Origin: JBQCDV01 sp051960855
Lineage (GTDB): Bacteria > Actinomycetota > Actinomycetes > JAJZTN01
Direction of reading: 5' to 3'
Assembly (NCBI GenBank): GCA_051960855.1
Contig: JBQCDV010000238.1
Coordinates: 1-14,981 of the forward strand
Length of the DNA stretch: 14,981 nucleotides
Part shown: one piece after another, positions 5,651-13,315 of the stretch
Position numbering within the stretch: position 1 is the first letter of the stretch
How the letters are laid out: every line of letters starts with the position of its first letter
Made by a program: the position numbers and the translations under genes
Notes under the pieces: generated by a model
Seen by the model: the letters and a program-made list of their open reading frames with translations, nothing else
What the model was told of the DNA's origin: nothing
Databases searched by the model: none

Positions 5651-6955
5651 CTAGGCGTCGAGCGACTCCTCGCGCTGACGCAACGGAGAAACGTAGGTCC
5701 ACAGCACGGTGGTGGTGGCGCCCGCGGCCGCGACCCACAGCGCCGTGTGCAGACCGAGTGTCGTGCCGAGCACGCCGCCGGCCAGGGCGCCGATCGGCTT
5801 GACTCCCTGCGTGATGAAGCCACTGCAGGAGCTGACACGGCCGAGCAGTTCCGGAGCCACGGCTCTCAGCGTCACACCGGCGGCGGTGACCTCGTAGACC
5901 ATGACCGCGAATCCGCCGACCAGCTCCCCCAAACCGATGATCCCGAGCTCCAGCCACCGTGGCCCGGCTGCCAGCGGCAGAGCGAACGGGGCGATGGAGA
6001 AGACCACGGTCGCTCCCACGATGGCCCTGCCCTCGCCGACCTTCGCAGAGATCCGCGGGGCGGCGAGAGCACCGAGGAGCGCACCGCTGCCGCCGATCAC
6101 GACGATGGCCCCCACCATTCCTGCCGACATCCCGAGGCTGCGCGTGGCATAGGCAACGAAGAGCGCCATCGTGAGCATGCCGAAGAGGTTGAGGTTGGCG
6201 GCTGAGCCGGCGATGGCGCGCAGCACCGGGTTGCCCAGGACCGCGTGAAGCCCCTCGCGCAGCTGGGAGCGCAGGGCTCGTCCGTTGGGTGAGGTGGTTG
6301 ACGCCGCTATGGGCTGCTCTGGCCTACGGAGGGAGCGGATGCACAACGCCGAGACGAGGAAGGACAGGGAGTCCAGGAGGACCGCCAGCGGCGCGGACAC
6401 CGCTTGAACGAGCAGGCCTCCGAGGCCTGGCCCGAGCAGGCTGGCGACCGAGTTAGAGGTGCGCAGGTGCGCACTCGCCCTCGTGAGGTGGGCACGGTCC
6501 ACGACCTGGGGCAGATGTGCCTGGTAGGCAGGTCGGAAGAGCACGCGGGCACACCCCACGGCGAGCTCGACCGTCACCAGTTGCGTGACAGTGAGGACGC
6601 CCATCCACCACGCCAGGGGGATGCTCAACAGGACAGCCGCTGAGGCGAGATCCGCCACCACGAGGATCGGGCGTCGGCGTGGTTGCCGGTCGACCCACAC
6701 CCCAGCGAGCAGCCCGATCGCGAGGTTCGGAATCGTGGCAGCCGCGGTCAAGATCCCCATCTGCAATGCGGAGGCATGCAGGAGCACCGCGGCCGTGATC
6801 GGCACTGCGAGGACGGTGATCTCGCTGCCGAGAGCGGAGACGGTGTAGCCCAGCCAGAGCCTGCGGAAGTCCGCATCCCGCCCTGGGCCGCGGTCCCTGC
6901 TCTCCTCGTCGAGAGCCACTGTCGTCGCCGTCACGGCGTGAAGGTAGCCCTTCAC
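5651..6955 (-). CDS. MFS transporter, probable drug/siderophore exporter (MFS_3 type)
   Basis: A 434-residue membrane protein with a ~28-residue charged N-terminus followed by about 12 hydrophobic segments. Motif A between the second and third helices is present (G85-V-W-V-D89-R90-Q-P-R93-R-R). RPAYQAHLPQVVDRAHLTRA and SNSVASLLGPGLGGLLVQAV match the MFS_3 family (EntS enterobactin exporter and MefA-like efflux proteins), where these follow the cytoplasmic half of the N-domain. C-terminal sequence with GVTLRAVAPELLGRVSS fits the same family. Probable role: proton-driven efflux of a small molecule; substrate not deducible. The GTG at 6955 lacks a well-spaced ribosome site; GTGs at 6934 and 6919 are alternative starts. 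It is divergent from the phosphoesterase, with a 97-base gap (6956-7052) in which I see no clear regulatory site. Confidence 0.88.
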   Translation of the reverse strand: MKGYLHAVTATTVALDEESRDRGPGRDADFRRLWLGYTVSALGSEITVLAVPITAAVLLHASALQMGILTAAATIPNLAIGLLAGVWVDRQPRRRPILVVADLASAAVLLSIPLAWWMGVLTVTQLVTVELAVGCARVLFRPAYQAHLPQVVDRAHLTRASAHLRTSNSVASLLGPGLGGLLVQAVSAPLAVLLDSLSFLVSALCIRSLRRPEQPIAASTTSPNGRALRSQLREGLHAVLGNPVLRAIAGSAANLNLFGMLTMALFVAYATRSLGMSAGMVGAIVVIGGSGALLGALAAPRISAKVGEGRAIVGATVVFSIAPFALPLAAGPRWLELGIIGLGELVGGFAVMVYEVTAAGVTLRAVAPELLGRVSSCSGFITQGVKPIGALAGGVLGTTLGLHTALWVAAAGATTTVLWTYVSPLRQREESLDA

Positions 6956-7052
6956 GACGACGGATGTCAGCCCTCACCGCGACATTCACCAAGGCAAGGA
7001 TCAGGTAAGCCGGAGGCGTGGGCGGCCGGCGCCTGGGGAGAGACTGCTGCCT

Positions 7053-8090
7053 ATGGGTCGTCGGCGAACAACGGTGGCGGTGGCAGTTGCCGCCGTCGCT
7101 GCCGCCGCGCTCAGCGGATGCAGTGGGCCGGGGACAAGGCCGACGACACCATCGGCGACAGGGCTCGCGACACCATCGGCAACAGGGATGCCCACGCCGG
7201 CAGCGACGACGACGGCGACAGCCTCCGCCCAGACCACGGCAGCCGCCGCCTCCGGAGGGGCCGCGGTTCCCGTCGCGGCGCCCTGCCAGGGACTGCCAGC
7301 GCCGCAGCAGTGGCACCACGTCGTGTGGATCTGGTTCGAGAACAAGCCGTCGGACGAGGTCGTCGGCTCCAACGACGCCCCCTATTTCACGCAGATGGCG
7401 GCCAGGTGCGGGGCCGCGACGCGCTACCACGGCGTCACGCACCCCTCGCTGCCCAACTACATCGCCGCCACCTCCGGCAGCACCGCGGGCATCCACGACG
7501 ACAGAGGGCCCGACGCGCACCCGCTGCCCGGGCCGTCGCTGTTCCAGCAGATCAACGACAGCAGCCGAGAATGGCGCAGCTACGAGGACTCGATGCCGTC
7601 GCCTTGCGCGACGTCGAATGCTGGCGACTACGCCGTCAAGCACAATCCAGCGGCGTACTACCTGCAGATCCGACAGCAATGCCATTCATGGGATGTCGGG
7701 ATCGCAGCCCTGCAGCAGGACGCGGCGACTGGGCGGCTGCCAGCGTTCGCGTTCGTCACGCCGGACATGTGCCACGACATGCATAGCTGTCCCATCCAGG
7801 ACGGCGACGCGTGGCTCCGGCAGTGGCTGCCCGTCATCCTCTCGGGGCCGGACTATCAGCGCGGGGACACCGCTGTCCTCATCACCTTCGACGAGGACGA
7901 CCGTCTGCACGGCAACGAGGTCGCGCTGATCGCAATCTCCCCCAGCACCACGCCCGGCGACAGACTCGCGACGGCGGCGGACCACTACGCCCTGCTCGGG
8001 ACGACCGAGCAGCTGCTGGGCCTGCCGCCTCTCGGGCACGCGGCTGGCGCGCGGTCCCTCGCCTCGCTGCTGGGCGCGGGCTCCAGCTGA
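7053..8090 (+). CDS. Lipoprotein phosphoesterase (acid phosphatase / phospholipase C-like)
   Basis: A 345-residue exported protein. The signal peptide (MGRRRTTVAVAV..) ends in a lipobox LSGC with lipidated Cys23, followed by a Thr/Ala-rich linker (24-76) containing a short duplication (ATPSATG). The catalytic domain belongs to the alkaline-phosphatase-like phosphoesterase family (PF04185 type): HHVVWIWFENKPSDEV (metal/nucleophile region, E96 N97), THPSLPNYIAATSG (129-142), TPDMCHDMHS (236-245), DGDAWL (250-255), ITFDEDDRLHGNEVALIAIS (277-296) and YALLGTTEQLLGLPPLG (312-328), the last typical of the family. It probably hydrolyses phosphate esters at the cell surface. GGGGAGA (7035-7041) supports ATG 7053. 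It stands alone on its strand between the exporter and the sugar operon, each with its own signals. Confidence 0.9.
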   Translation: MGRRRTTVAVAVAAVAAAALSGCSGPGTRPTTPSATGLATPSATGMPTPAATTTATASAQTTAAAASGGAAVPVAAPCQGLPAPQQWHHVVWIWFENKPSDEVVGSNDAPYFTQMAARCGAATRYHGVTHPSLPNYIAATSGSTAGIHDDRGPDAHPLPGPSLFQQINDSSREWRSYEDSMPSPCATSNAGDYAVKHNPAAYYLQIRQQCHSWDVGIAALQQDAATGRLPAFAFVTPDMCHDMHSCPIQDGDAWLRQWLPVILSGPDYQRGDTAVLITFDEDDRLHGNEVALIAISPSTTPGDRLATAADHYALLGTTEQLLGLPPLGHAAGARSLASLLGAGSS

Positions 8091-8114
8091 CGTCCGTCAA
8101 CGCGTAGGCCCCGC

Positions 8115-8140
8115 GTTACCCCCGGAGCCGGTAACTCCGG
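8115..8140 (+). terminator. Overlapping alternative hairpins after the phosphoesterase
   Basis: CCGGAG (8122-8127) pairs with CTCCGG (8135-8140). Alternatively GTTACC (8115-8120) pairs with GGTAAC (8130-8135). The two share bases and exclude each other. They lie 25-50 bases after the stop codon, where a terminator is expected. No T tract. Confidence 0.45.
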
Positions 8141-8245
8141 ACGGCGCCTGAGCGCGCTCAACAAGTCGCGAGACCAGACGTCCGAGTGAGACGTGCTGGC
8201 GGCTTTCGGCACTTACGAGGCATACCTCGAGCGAAATCGACCCCC

Positions 8246-8273
8246 GCGCAAGTATTGCGCAACATGTTGCGCA
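8246..8273. promoter_or_regulatory. LacI-type operator at the transport operon
   Basis: TGCGCAACATGTTGCGCA (8256-8273) is a perfect 18-bp palindrome. A third half-site, GCGCAA at 8246-8251, forms a second dyad GCGCAA-GTA-TTGCGC with the left arm, giving three evenly related half-sites. A site sharing 15 bases (TTGCGCAACATGTTG) lies beside the LacI-family gene at 14339. Overlap with the -35 box predicts repression. Confidence 0.8.
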
Positions 8274-8283
8274 TCCCTATGGT
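8255..8283 (+). promoter_or_regulatory. Promoter of the sugar-transport operon
   Basis: TTGCGC at 8255-8260 (-35, TTG conserved) and TATGGT at 8278-8283 (-10, TAnnnT) are separated by 17 bases, the optimal spacing. The first codon of the fused transporter is 28 bases further on, with GGGAGAGGGG between. The -35 box and most of the spacer lie inside the operator palindrome. Confidence 0.55.
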
Positions 8284-8310
8284 CGGCGGAACGACAGGGA
8301 GAGGGGCACG

Positions 8311-10986
8311 ATGCGCACATCACACGAGGCGACCTCGTCGCTGACTGTCTCCGTGGAAACGCAGGCCGCGATCCTGGAGCTGCGGCACGTTCGCAAGGAG
8401 TTCGGGGCGGTCGTCGCGGTCGCCGATGCTTCCCTCGCGCTGCGCCGTGGCCAGGTCGTCGGCCTGGTCGGCGAGAACGGCGCGGGCAAGAGCACCTGCG
8501 TCAAAATGCTCGCCGGCGTGCACCGCCCGGATAGCGGCGAGGTGTTGATCGAGGGGGTATCCACGTCCCTCTCCAGCCCCATCGCGAGCCACGCGCAGGG
8601 GATCGCGGTCGTCCACCAGCATCCGACACTCTTCCCGGAGTTGAGCCTGGTGGAGAACATCTTTGCCGGGCAGTACCTGCGGACCGCGAGCGGAGCCCTC
8701 GACTGGTCGGCGATGCGCGACCGTGCCCGTGAGTTGCTGCCAGTGGTCGGGCTGATGCACGCGCCCGACACGATCGCGAGCCGACTTCGCAGCAGTGAGC
8801 AGCAACTCGTCGAGGTCGCCCGTGCGCTGGCCAGCTCGTGCCGCGTCCTCGTCCTCGACGAACCGACCGCCGCGCTCTCGCTCGGTGAGGTGCAGCGCCT
8901 CTTCTCGGTCGTCCGCGATCTCACCGGACGCGGAGTGGCCGTGCTCTTCGTGGGTCACCGGCTCGAGGAGATCCTCGAGCTCTGCGACTCGGTGACGGTG
9001 ATGCGCGACGGCACGTCGGTCGACACCGTGAGCGCTGCGACGACAACCGCGGCAGAGCTCGCCCAGCTGATGGTCGGCCGGCCACTGTCCGACCTGTACC
9101 CGCGCGTCGACACCGTCATCGGCGACGACGTGCTGCGGGTGACGGGGCTCTCCAGTCCGGGTGTCCGCGACGCCTCGCTGACCGTGCGTGCCGGCGAGAT
9201 CGTTGGCATCGCTGGTCTTGTCGGCTCAGGACGTACCGAACTCGCGCAGCTGATCTTCGGTCTCAGCCGGCCCACCACTGGTCAGCAGGAGCTAGGAGGT
9301 GAGCGCTACCAGCCCCGGTCGGCAGCGGACGCCCTAGCGCGAGGGGTGGCGTATGTCTCCGAGGACCGCCGGGGCCAAAGCCTGGTCGAGGACTTCAGCA
9401 TTCTTGAGAACGCCACGCTTCCCGCCATCCAGCGGACGACCCGCTTCGGCCTCGTGATACGCCGCCTGCAGATGCGCCTAGTCTCTCAAAACCTCGCGGA
9501 CATGAGGCTCCGCTTCTCCGACTACGACCAGCCAGTGTCGACGCTGTCCGGAGGTAACCAGCAAAAGGTCGTGCTCGCGAAATGGCTGGCAACATCGCCG
9601 CGCTTGCTGATTCTCGACGAGCCGACCCAAGGCGTGGATGTCCAAGCCAAGGCCGAAGTGCACCGGATCATCTCGCAGCTCGCCGCCAAGGGGCTCGCCA
9701 TCCTGCTCATCTCCTCGGACCTACCAGAGGTCTTGGGGATGAGCGACCGCGTCCTCGTGATGCGGGAGGGCCAGCTGGTCGCCGAGTTCCCGCGTTCCGA
9801 GGCATCGCAAGAGCGCGTCGGTCTTGCGGTGCTCGGCGTCGCCGACAACGACAACAACGACTCGAACGCCGCCGCGCGCCGGCGCCCCGCCGTTCGGGCC
9901 GCCTCCACCGCGCCCGAGCACGCCCTCCCAGCTTCCGCTCGAGCCACTGGCGGATCTGCGGCCCTACGCGGCCACCTGGCGACGCGCCTTGGATCCTCGC
10001 TGCGGCGCCGGGAGTCCGGGCTGCTCGCGGCCCTCGTCGCCATCGCCATCCTCGTCACGGTCGTGAACCCGAGATTCGTCAGCGGCTCCAACCTGCGCAG
10101 CCTCGGAATCGACACGTCCCTGCTGCTGATGGTCGCCATCGGCCAGCTGGTGGTGATGCTCACCCGCAACATCGACCTCTCCGTCGCCTCGACGATCGGG
10201 CTATGCGCCTATGTGTCAGCGGCGGTGATCAAGGCGCATCCGGGCCTCCCCGTGGCGGTTCCGGTGCTGCTCGCCGTCGCTATCGGCCTGGCCGCCGGGC
10301 TCGTCAACGGCTTCCTCGTGGCTGTCGGGCGGATCCCCTCCATCGTCGTGACACTGGCAACCCTGGCCATCTTCCGCGGCGTCGACGCGGTCATCAGCGA
10401 CGGGCGCCAGGTGGCGGCCGGTGACGTGCCCCAGAAATGGCTGGACCTGACGTCGAGCGCGCCTGCCGGTGTACCCATGCTCGTGCTGATCGCGGTGGTG
10501 GTGGTGCTGGCGGCTCGATATGCCCTGGCAGCGCGTCTTTCAGGACGCTACGTCTACCAGTCGGGCTCGCAACCCGAAGCCGCCGCGATGATTGGTGTCC
10601 CGGTCAATCGGACTATCACCGCTGCCTTCGCGGTGTCCGGAGCGCTGGCAGGTCTGACCGGAGCAGTGTGGGCATCCCACTACGCCACCGTTGACGGGCA
10701 GGCCGCCTACGGGCTGGAGCTCACGGTCATCGCCTCGGTGGTCGTTGGAGGCGTTGCCCTACGCGGCGGTTACGGCAGCGTCATCGGGGTCGTGCTCGGG
10801 ACTCTCACGCTGCTGGTGATCCAGAACGCTCTCGTGCTGGCTCGCGTCGATCCGCTCTATCTGCAGGCCTTCTACGGTCTCGTGATCCTCGCCGCTGTCG
10901 GGCTCGACGCCTGGTTGAACCGGCGCAAGACCAGACCGACGACCCCGAACGACGCTGCGCGTGGAGCCCGGGAGGTGCTGGCATGA
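8311..10986 (+). CDS. CUT2-type sugar ABC transporter: double ATPase fused to a permease
   Basis: An 891-residue fusion. Residues ~20-510 are an RbsA-type ATPase with two nucleotide-binding domains. Domain 1 has Walker A GENGAGKST (54-62), signature-region SSEQQL (161-166) and Walker B LVLDEPTAAL. Domain 2 has the degenerate Walker A GLVGSGRT (302-309), LSGGNQQK (412-419) and LLILDEPTQGVD (432-443). A charged, Ala/Pro-rich linker (~510-565) leads to an RbsC-type permease (~566-875) with TRNIDLSVAST (618-628), GFLVAVGRIPSIVVTLAT and the ATPase-contact loop SGSQPEAAAMIGVPVNR (751-767). These are normally separate proteins; the frame is continuous, with no in-frame stop in the linker. GGGAGAGGGG before ATG 8311 supports the start. 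It ends in an ATGA overlap with the second permease. Role: energising and forming half of the sugar import channel. Confidence 0.92.
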   Translation: MRTSHEATSSLTVSVETQAAILELRHVRKEFGAVVAVADASLALRRGQVVGLVGENGAGKSTCVKMLAGVHRPDSGEVLIEGVSTSLSSPIASHAQGIAVVHQHPTLFPELSLVENIFAGQYLRTASGALDWSAMRDRARELLPVVGLMHAPDTIASRLRSSEQQLVEVARALASSCRVLVLDEPTAALSLGEVQRLFSVVRDLTGRGVAVLFVGHRLEEILELCDSVTVMRDGTSVDTVSAATTTAAELAQLMVGRPLSDLYPRVDTVIGDDVLRVTGLSSPGVRDASLTVRAGEIVGIAGLVGSGRTELAQLIFGLSRPTTGQQELGGERYQPRSAADALARGVAYVSEDRRGQSLVEDFSILENATLPAIQRTTRFGLVIRRLQMRLVSQNLADMRLRFSDYDQPVSTLSGGNQQKVVLAKWLATSPRLLILDEPTQGVDVQAKAEVHRIISQLAAKGLAILLISSDLPEVLGMSDRVLVMREGQLVAEFPRSEASQERVGLAVLGVADNDNNDSNAAARRRPAVRAASTAPEHALPASARATGGSAALRGHLATRLGSSLRRRESGLLAALVAIAILVTVVNPRFVSGSNLRSLGIDTSLLLMVAIGQLVVMLTRNIDLSVASTIGLCAYVSAAVIKAHPGLPVAVPVLLAVAIGLAAGLVNGFLVAVGRIPSIVVTLATLAIFRGVDAVISDGRQVAAGDVPQKWLDLTSSAPAGVPMLVLIAVVVVLAARYALAARLSGRYVYQSGSQPEAAAMIGVPVNRTITAAFAVSGALAGLTGAVWASHYATVDGQAAYGLELTVIASVVVGGVALRGGYGSVIGVVLGTLTLLVIQNALVLARVDPLYLQAFYGLVILAAVGLDAWLNRRKTRPTTPNDAARGAREVLA

Positions 10987-12032
10987 GACGCGCAGCTGGG
11001 ACAGTCGCCGGCTGGGTCACCCGATGGGAAGGCGTCCTCGCCCTCTTCGCGGTCGTGCTGATTGTCGTCAGCAGCGCGACGACCACCGGATTCTCGTCCT
11101 CGTTCAACATCTCCACGAGCATCGCGGCGATGAACGAGAAGGCTTTGATGGTCCTGCCGCTGACCCTGCTCATCATCGCCCGAGAGATCGACATCAGTGT
11201 CGCCAGCATCGCCGGTCTCTCAGGATCGGTGATGGGACTCGCCCTGCAGGCATCGCTCCCCCTGCCCGTCGCGATCGGCGCCGCCCTCGTGACCGGCCTG
11301 GCATGCGGTCTCGTTAACGGCGTCCTCGTGGCGCTCGTGGGCCTGCCCAGCCTGATCGTCACGCTCGGCTCTCTCGCGCTGTTTCGCGGCCTGTGCTACG
11401 TCCTACTGGGAAGCACGCCTGTCACCGAGCTACCCGCGTCCTTGATCACCTTCGCCACAAGCACGGTCGGAGACAGCTTCGTGCCGTGGGCGATCGTGCC
11501 CTTCCTTGTCCTGCTTCCCGTGTTCGTTGTCCTTCTGCACGGCACGTCGACCGGCCGCCGCATCTACGCCGTGGGCGGGAGCCCCACGGTCGCCGACTAC
11601 GCCGGTGTGCGGACCCGCCGGCTCCGGCTGGCGCTCTTCGCCGCCACGGGCATCGTGTCGGCGATCGCCGGAATCGTGATCGCCGGACGCACCAGCCAGG
11701 TGAGTCCCGACGCCGCCCTCGGCTTCGAGCTCGACGCCATCACCGTCGTATTCCTCGGCGGGGTGAGTGTGCTGGGTGGCCGAGGCAGATTCGACGGAGT
11801 CATCGTCGGGCTGATCCTCGTCATCACCGTCCGCAGCGTCCTCCAGCTGCACAACGTCTCCGGCTACGCCCAAGGCGTGGCCGTCGGGATCCTGCTCGTC
11901 GCCAGCCTTCTGCTGAACAACCTCGTCACCAGTGTCAGTCGCAGCCGCAGATCGAGACATCGACCCGGCGGTCCATCACCTGCGCGGACGTCACCACCCG
12001 GCGCTGGCCTGAGCGCCGCCGTCGAGGTCTAG
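10983..12032 (+). CDS. CUT2-type sugar ABC transporter permease
   Basis: A 349-residue inner-membrane protein of the RbsC/LsrD/RhaQ family. It has about 8-10 hydrophobic segments, the signature AREIDISVASIAGLSG (66-81), VNGVLVALVGLPSLIVTLGS (111-130), FRGLCYVL, the ATPase-contact loop VGGSPTVADYAGVRTRRLRL and FLGGVSVLGGRGRFDGVIVG. After the last membrane helix (~300-315) a basic, Ser/Pro-rich tail of ~33 residues is unusual. ATG 10983 overlaps the preceding stop (ATGA), indicating translational coupling. Its sequence differs from the permease half of the fused protein, so the channel is probably a heterodimer, as in the rhamnose and autoinducer-2 systems, rather than the homodimer of ribose transporters. 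Confidence 0.92.
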   Translation: MRRAAGTVAGWVTRWEGVLALFAVVLIVVSSATTTGFSSSFNISTSIAAMNEKALMVLPLTLLIIAREIDISVASIAGLSGSVMGLALQASLPLPVAIGAALVTGLACGLVNGVLVALVGLPSLIVTLGSLALFRGLCYVLLGSTPVTELPASLITFATSTVGDSFVPWAIVPFLVLLPVFVVLLHGTSTGRRIYAVGGSPTVADYAGVRTRRLRLALFAATGIVSAIAGIVIAGRTSQVSPDAALGFELDAITVVFLGGVSVLGGRGRFDGVIVGLILVITVRSVLQLHNVSGYAQGVAVGILLVASLLLNNLVTSVSRSRRSRHRPGGPSPARTSPPGAGLSAAVEV

Positions 12033-12063
12033 CGCTTCCCCCGCCCCACCTCGTCATCGGACC

Positions 12064-12080
12064 CGGCCGCTTCTCGGCCG
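12064..12080 (+). other. Hairpin between permease and binding-protein genes
   Basis: CGGCCG (12064-12069), loop CTTCT, CGGCCG (12075-12080), with partial outer pairing (GACC with GGTC). It sits in the 97-base gap before the binding-protein gene. Such intergenic hairpins commonly protect or attenuate mRNA so that the binding protein is made in excess; that role is inference. Confidence 0.4.
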
Positions 12081-12129
12081 CGGTCACGGCACACCCATCC
12101 CTGCAGCATCCACCGAAAGGGCACTTCCC

Positions 12130-13218
12130 ATGCGGCACAACCGATTCCGCGCGCTCACAGTCGTCAGCCTCGCGGCCCTGGCCCTCGCCGGCTGCTCCTC
12201 GAGCTCCGGGGACTCCTCCGGCTCGGAGGCCAGCAACGCCGGGGCGACGGGCACCTCTGGCGGGTCGTCGGCCGCCGCCGGCGGCAAGGATTGCGCCTCC
12301 GGCCCCGTCACCGTCGGCTACCTGCCCAAGCTGGGCACGGACCCCTACTTCGTCACCGCCCGGGACGCAGCCGAGGCTGCGGCGAAGAAGGTCGGTGGAT
12401 CGGTCGTCTACACCAGCCCGAGCGAGGCCACCGGGGCAGCGCAGATCCCCTACGTCAACCAGCTGATCTCCCAGAAGGTCGGGGTGATCGCGATTGCGGG
12501 CAGCGACCTCAACAGCACCGCTGCCGCGCTGAAGAAGGCCCGTGCCCAGGGCATCAAGGTGCTGTCCTTCGACAGCGACGTGGCACCCGATGCCCGGGCC
12601 CTGTTCATCAACCAGGCCAAGACCGCCGAGCTCGGTCAGAAGATGCTCGACAGCATGTACGACCTGCTGGGCGGCAAGGGCGCTTTCGCCGTGCTCTCGA
12701 GCACGCCGACCGCTGTCAACCAGAACGCGTGGATAGCCGACATGAAGAAGCGGCTGTCAAGCGACGCGAAGTTCAAGGACATGAAGCTGGTCACCGTCGC
12801 CTACGGCCAGGAGAAGGCGGACGTCAACGCCCAGCAGGCCAAGCAGCTCGTCCAGGCGTACCCGAACCTCAAGGGCATCATCGTGCCAGCCGGTATCGGC
12901 CTTCCGGCAGCCGCAGAGGCTCTGTCTCAGACCGGAGACCTCGGGCGGGTGAAGCTGACAGGTCTCGCGCCGGCGTCCCTGATCAAGAAGTACATCACCA
13001 GCGGCGACGTGCAGGACATCTGGTGGAACGTCTCCGACCTCGGCGAGCTGTCCTACTACGCCGCGCAGGCTCTGGCCCAGTGCAAGATCACCGGCAAGCC
13101 TGGTGAGACCTTCACGGCCGGAGACCTTGGCACCTTCACCGTCGGCGACGACGGCACGGTGATTCTGGGCGAAGCGAAGATCGTGACGCCAAAGAACGTG
13201 GACGAGTTCAAGTTCTGA
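12130..13218 (+). CDS. Sugar ABC transporter substrate-binding lipoprotein (RhaS/LsrB-like)
   Basis: A 362-residue lipoprotein, periplasmic-binding-protein type 1 fold. The signal peptide ends LAGC with lipidated Cys22, then a Ser/Gly/Ala-rich linker to about residue 52. The mature domain starts GPVTVGYLPKLGTDPYFVTA, and SQKVGVIAIAGSDLNSTAAA, KARAQGIKVLSFDSDVAPDA and RALFINQAKTAELGQKMLD follow. The pattern 'PKL..(D/N)PYF', 'P......Q...(I/V)N.LI.QKV..IAI...D' and 'FDSDV.P.AR..F(I/V)NQA' is typical of rhamnose (RhaS) and autoinducer-2 (LsrB) binding proteins rather than ribose RbsB. GAAAGG (12115-12120) precedes ATG 12130. It feeds ligand to the two permeases encoded just upstream. Ligand uncertain. 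Confidence 0.9.
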   Translation: MRHNRFRALTVVSLAALALAGCSSSSGDSSGSEASNAGATGTSGGSSAAAGGKDCASGPVTVGYLPKLGTDPYFVTARDAAEAAAKKVGGSVVYTSPSEATGAAQIPYVNQLISQKVGVIAIAGSDLNSTAAALKKARAQGIKVLSFDSDVAPDARALFINQAKTAELGQKMLDSMYDLLGGKGAFAVLSSTPTAVNQNAWIADMKKRLSSDAKFKDMKLVTVAYGQEKADVNAQQAKQLVQAYPNLKGIIVPAGIGLPAAAEALSQTGDLGRVKLTGLAPASLIKKYITSGDVQDIWWNVSDLGELSYYAAQALAQCKITGKPGETFTAGDLGTFTVGDDGTVILGEAKIVTPKNVDEFKF

Positions 13219-13228
13219 CCCCCTGGCG

Positions 13229-13262
13229 CTCGGCCCGGGAATTGCGTCGTTCCCGGGCCGAG
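13229..13262. terminator. Strong terminator hairpin after the transport operon
   Basis: CTCGGCCCGGGAA (13229-13241) and TTCCCGGGCCGAG (13250-13262) form a perfect 13-bp stem with an 8-base loop (TTGCGTCG). It begins 10 bases after the binding-protein stop and 54 bases beyond the end of the convergent LacI gene, so it may serve both. No T tract follows, as is frequent in actinobacteria. Confidence 0.85.
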
Positions 13263-13315
13263 TCAGCGGAACTGCGGCGAATGACGCGGTGCAGGCGAGA
13301 GTGGCCGGCCGGCCG

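Noticed and set aside
6453..7685. 410-codon minus-strand frame spanning the MFS/phosphoesterase junction
   Set aside because: It overlaps two clear genes in other frames and has an arginine/glycine-rich, repeat-like translation.
8193..8534. 113-codon plus-strand frame overlapping the operator and start of the ABC gene
   Set aside because: It runs through the promoter and operator and continues in the wrong frame over the first ATPase domain; no ribosome site or motif.
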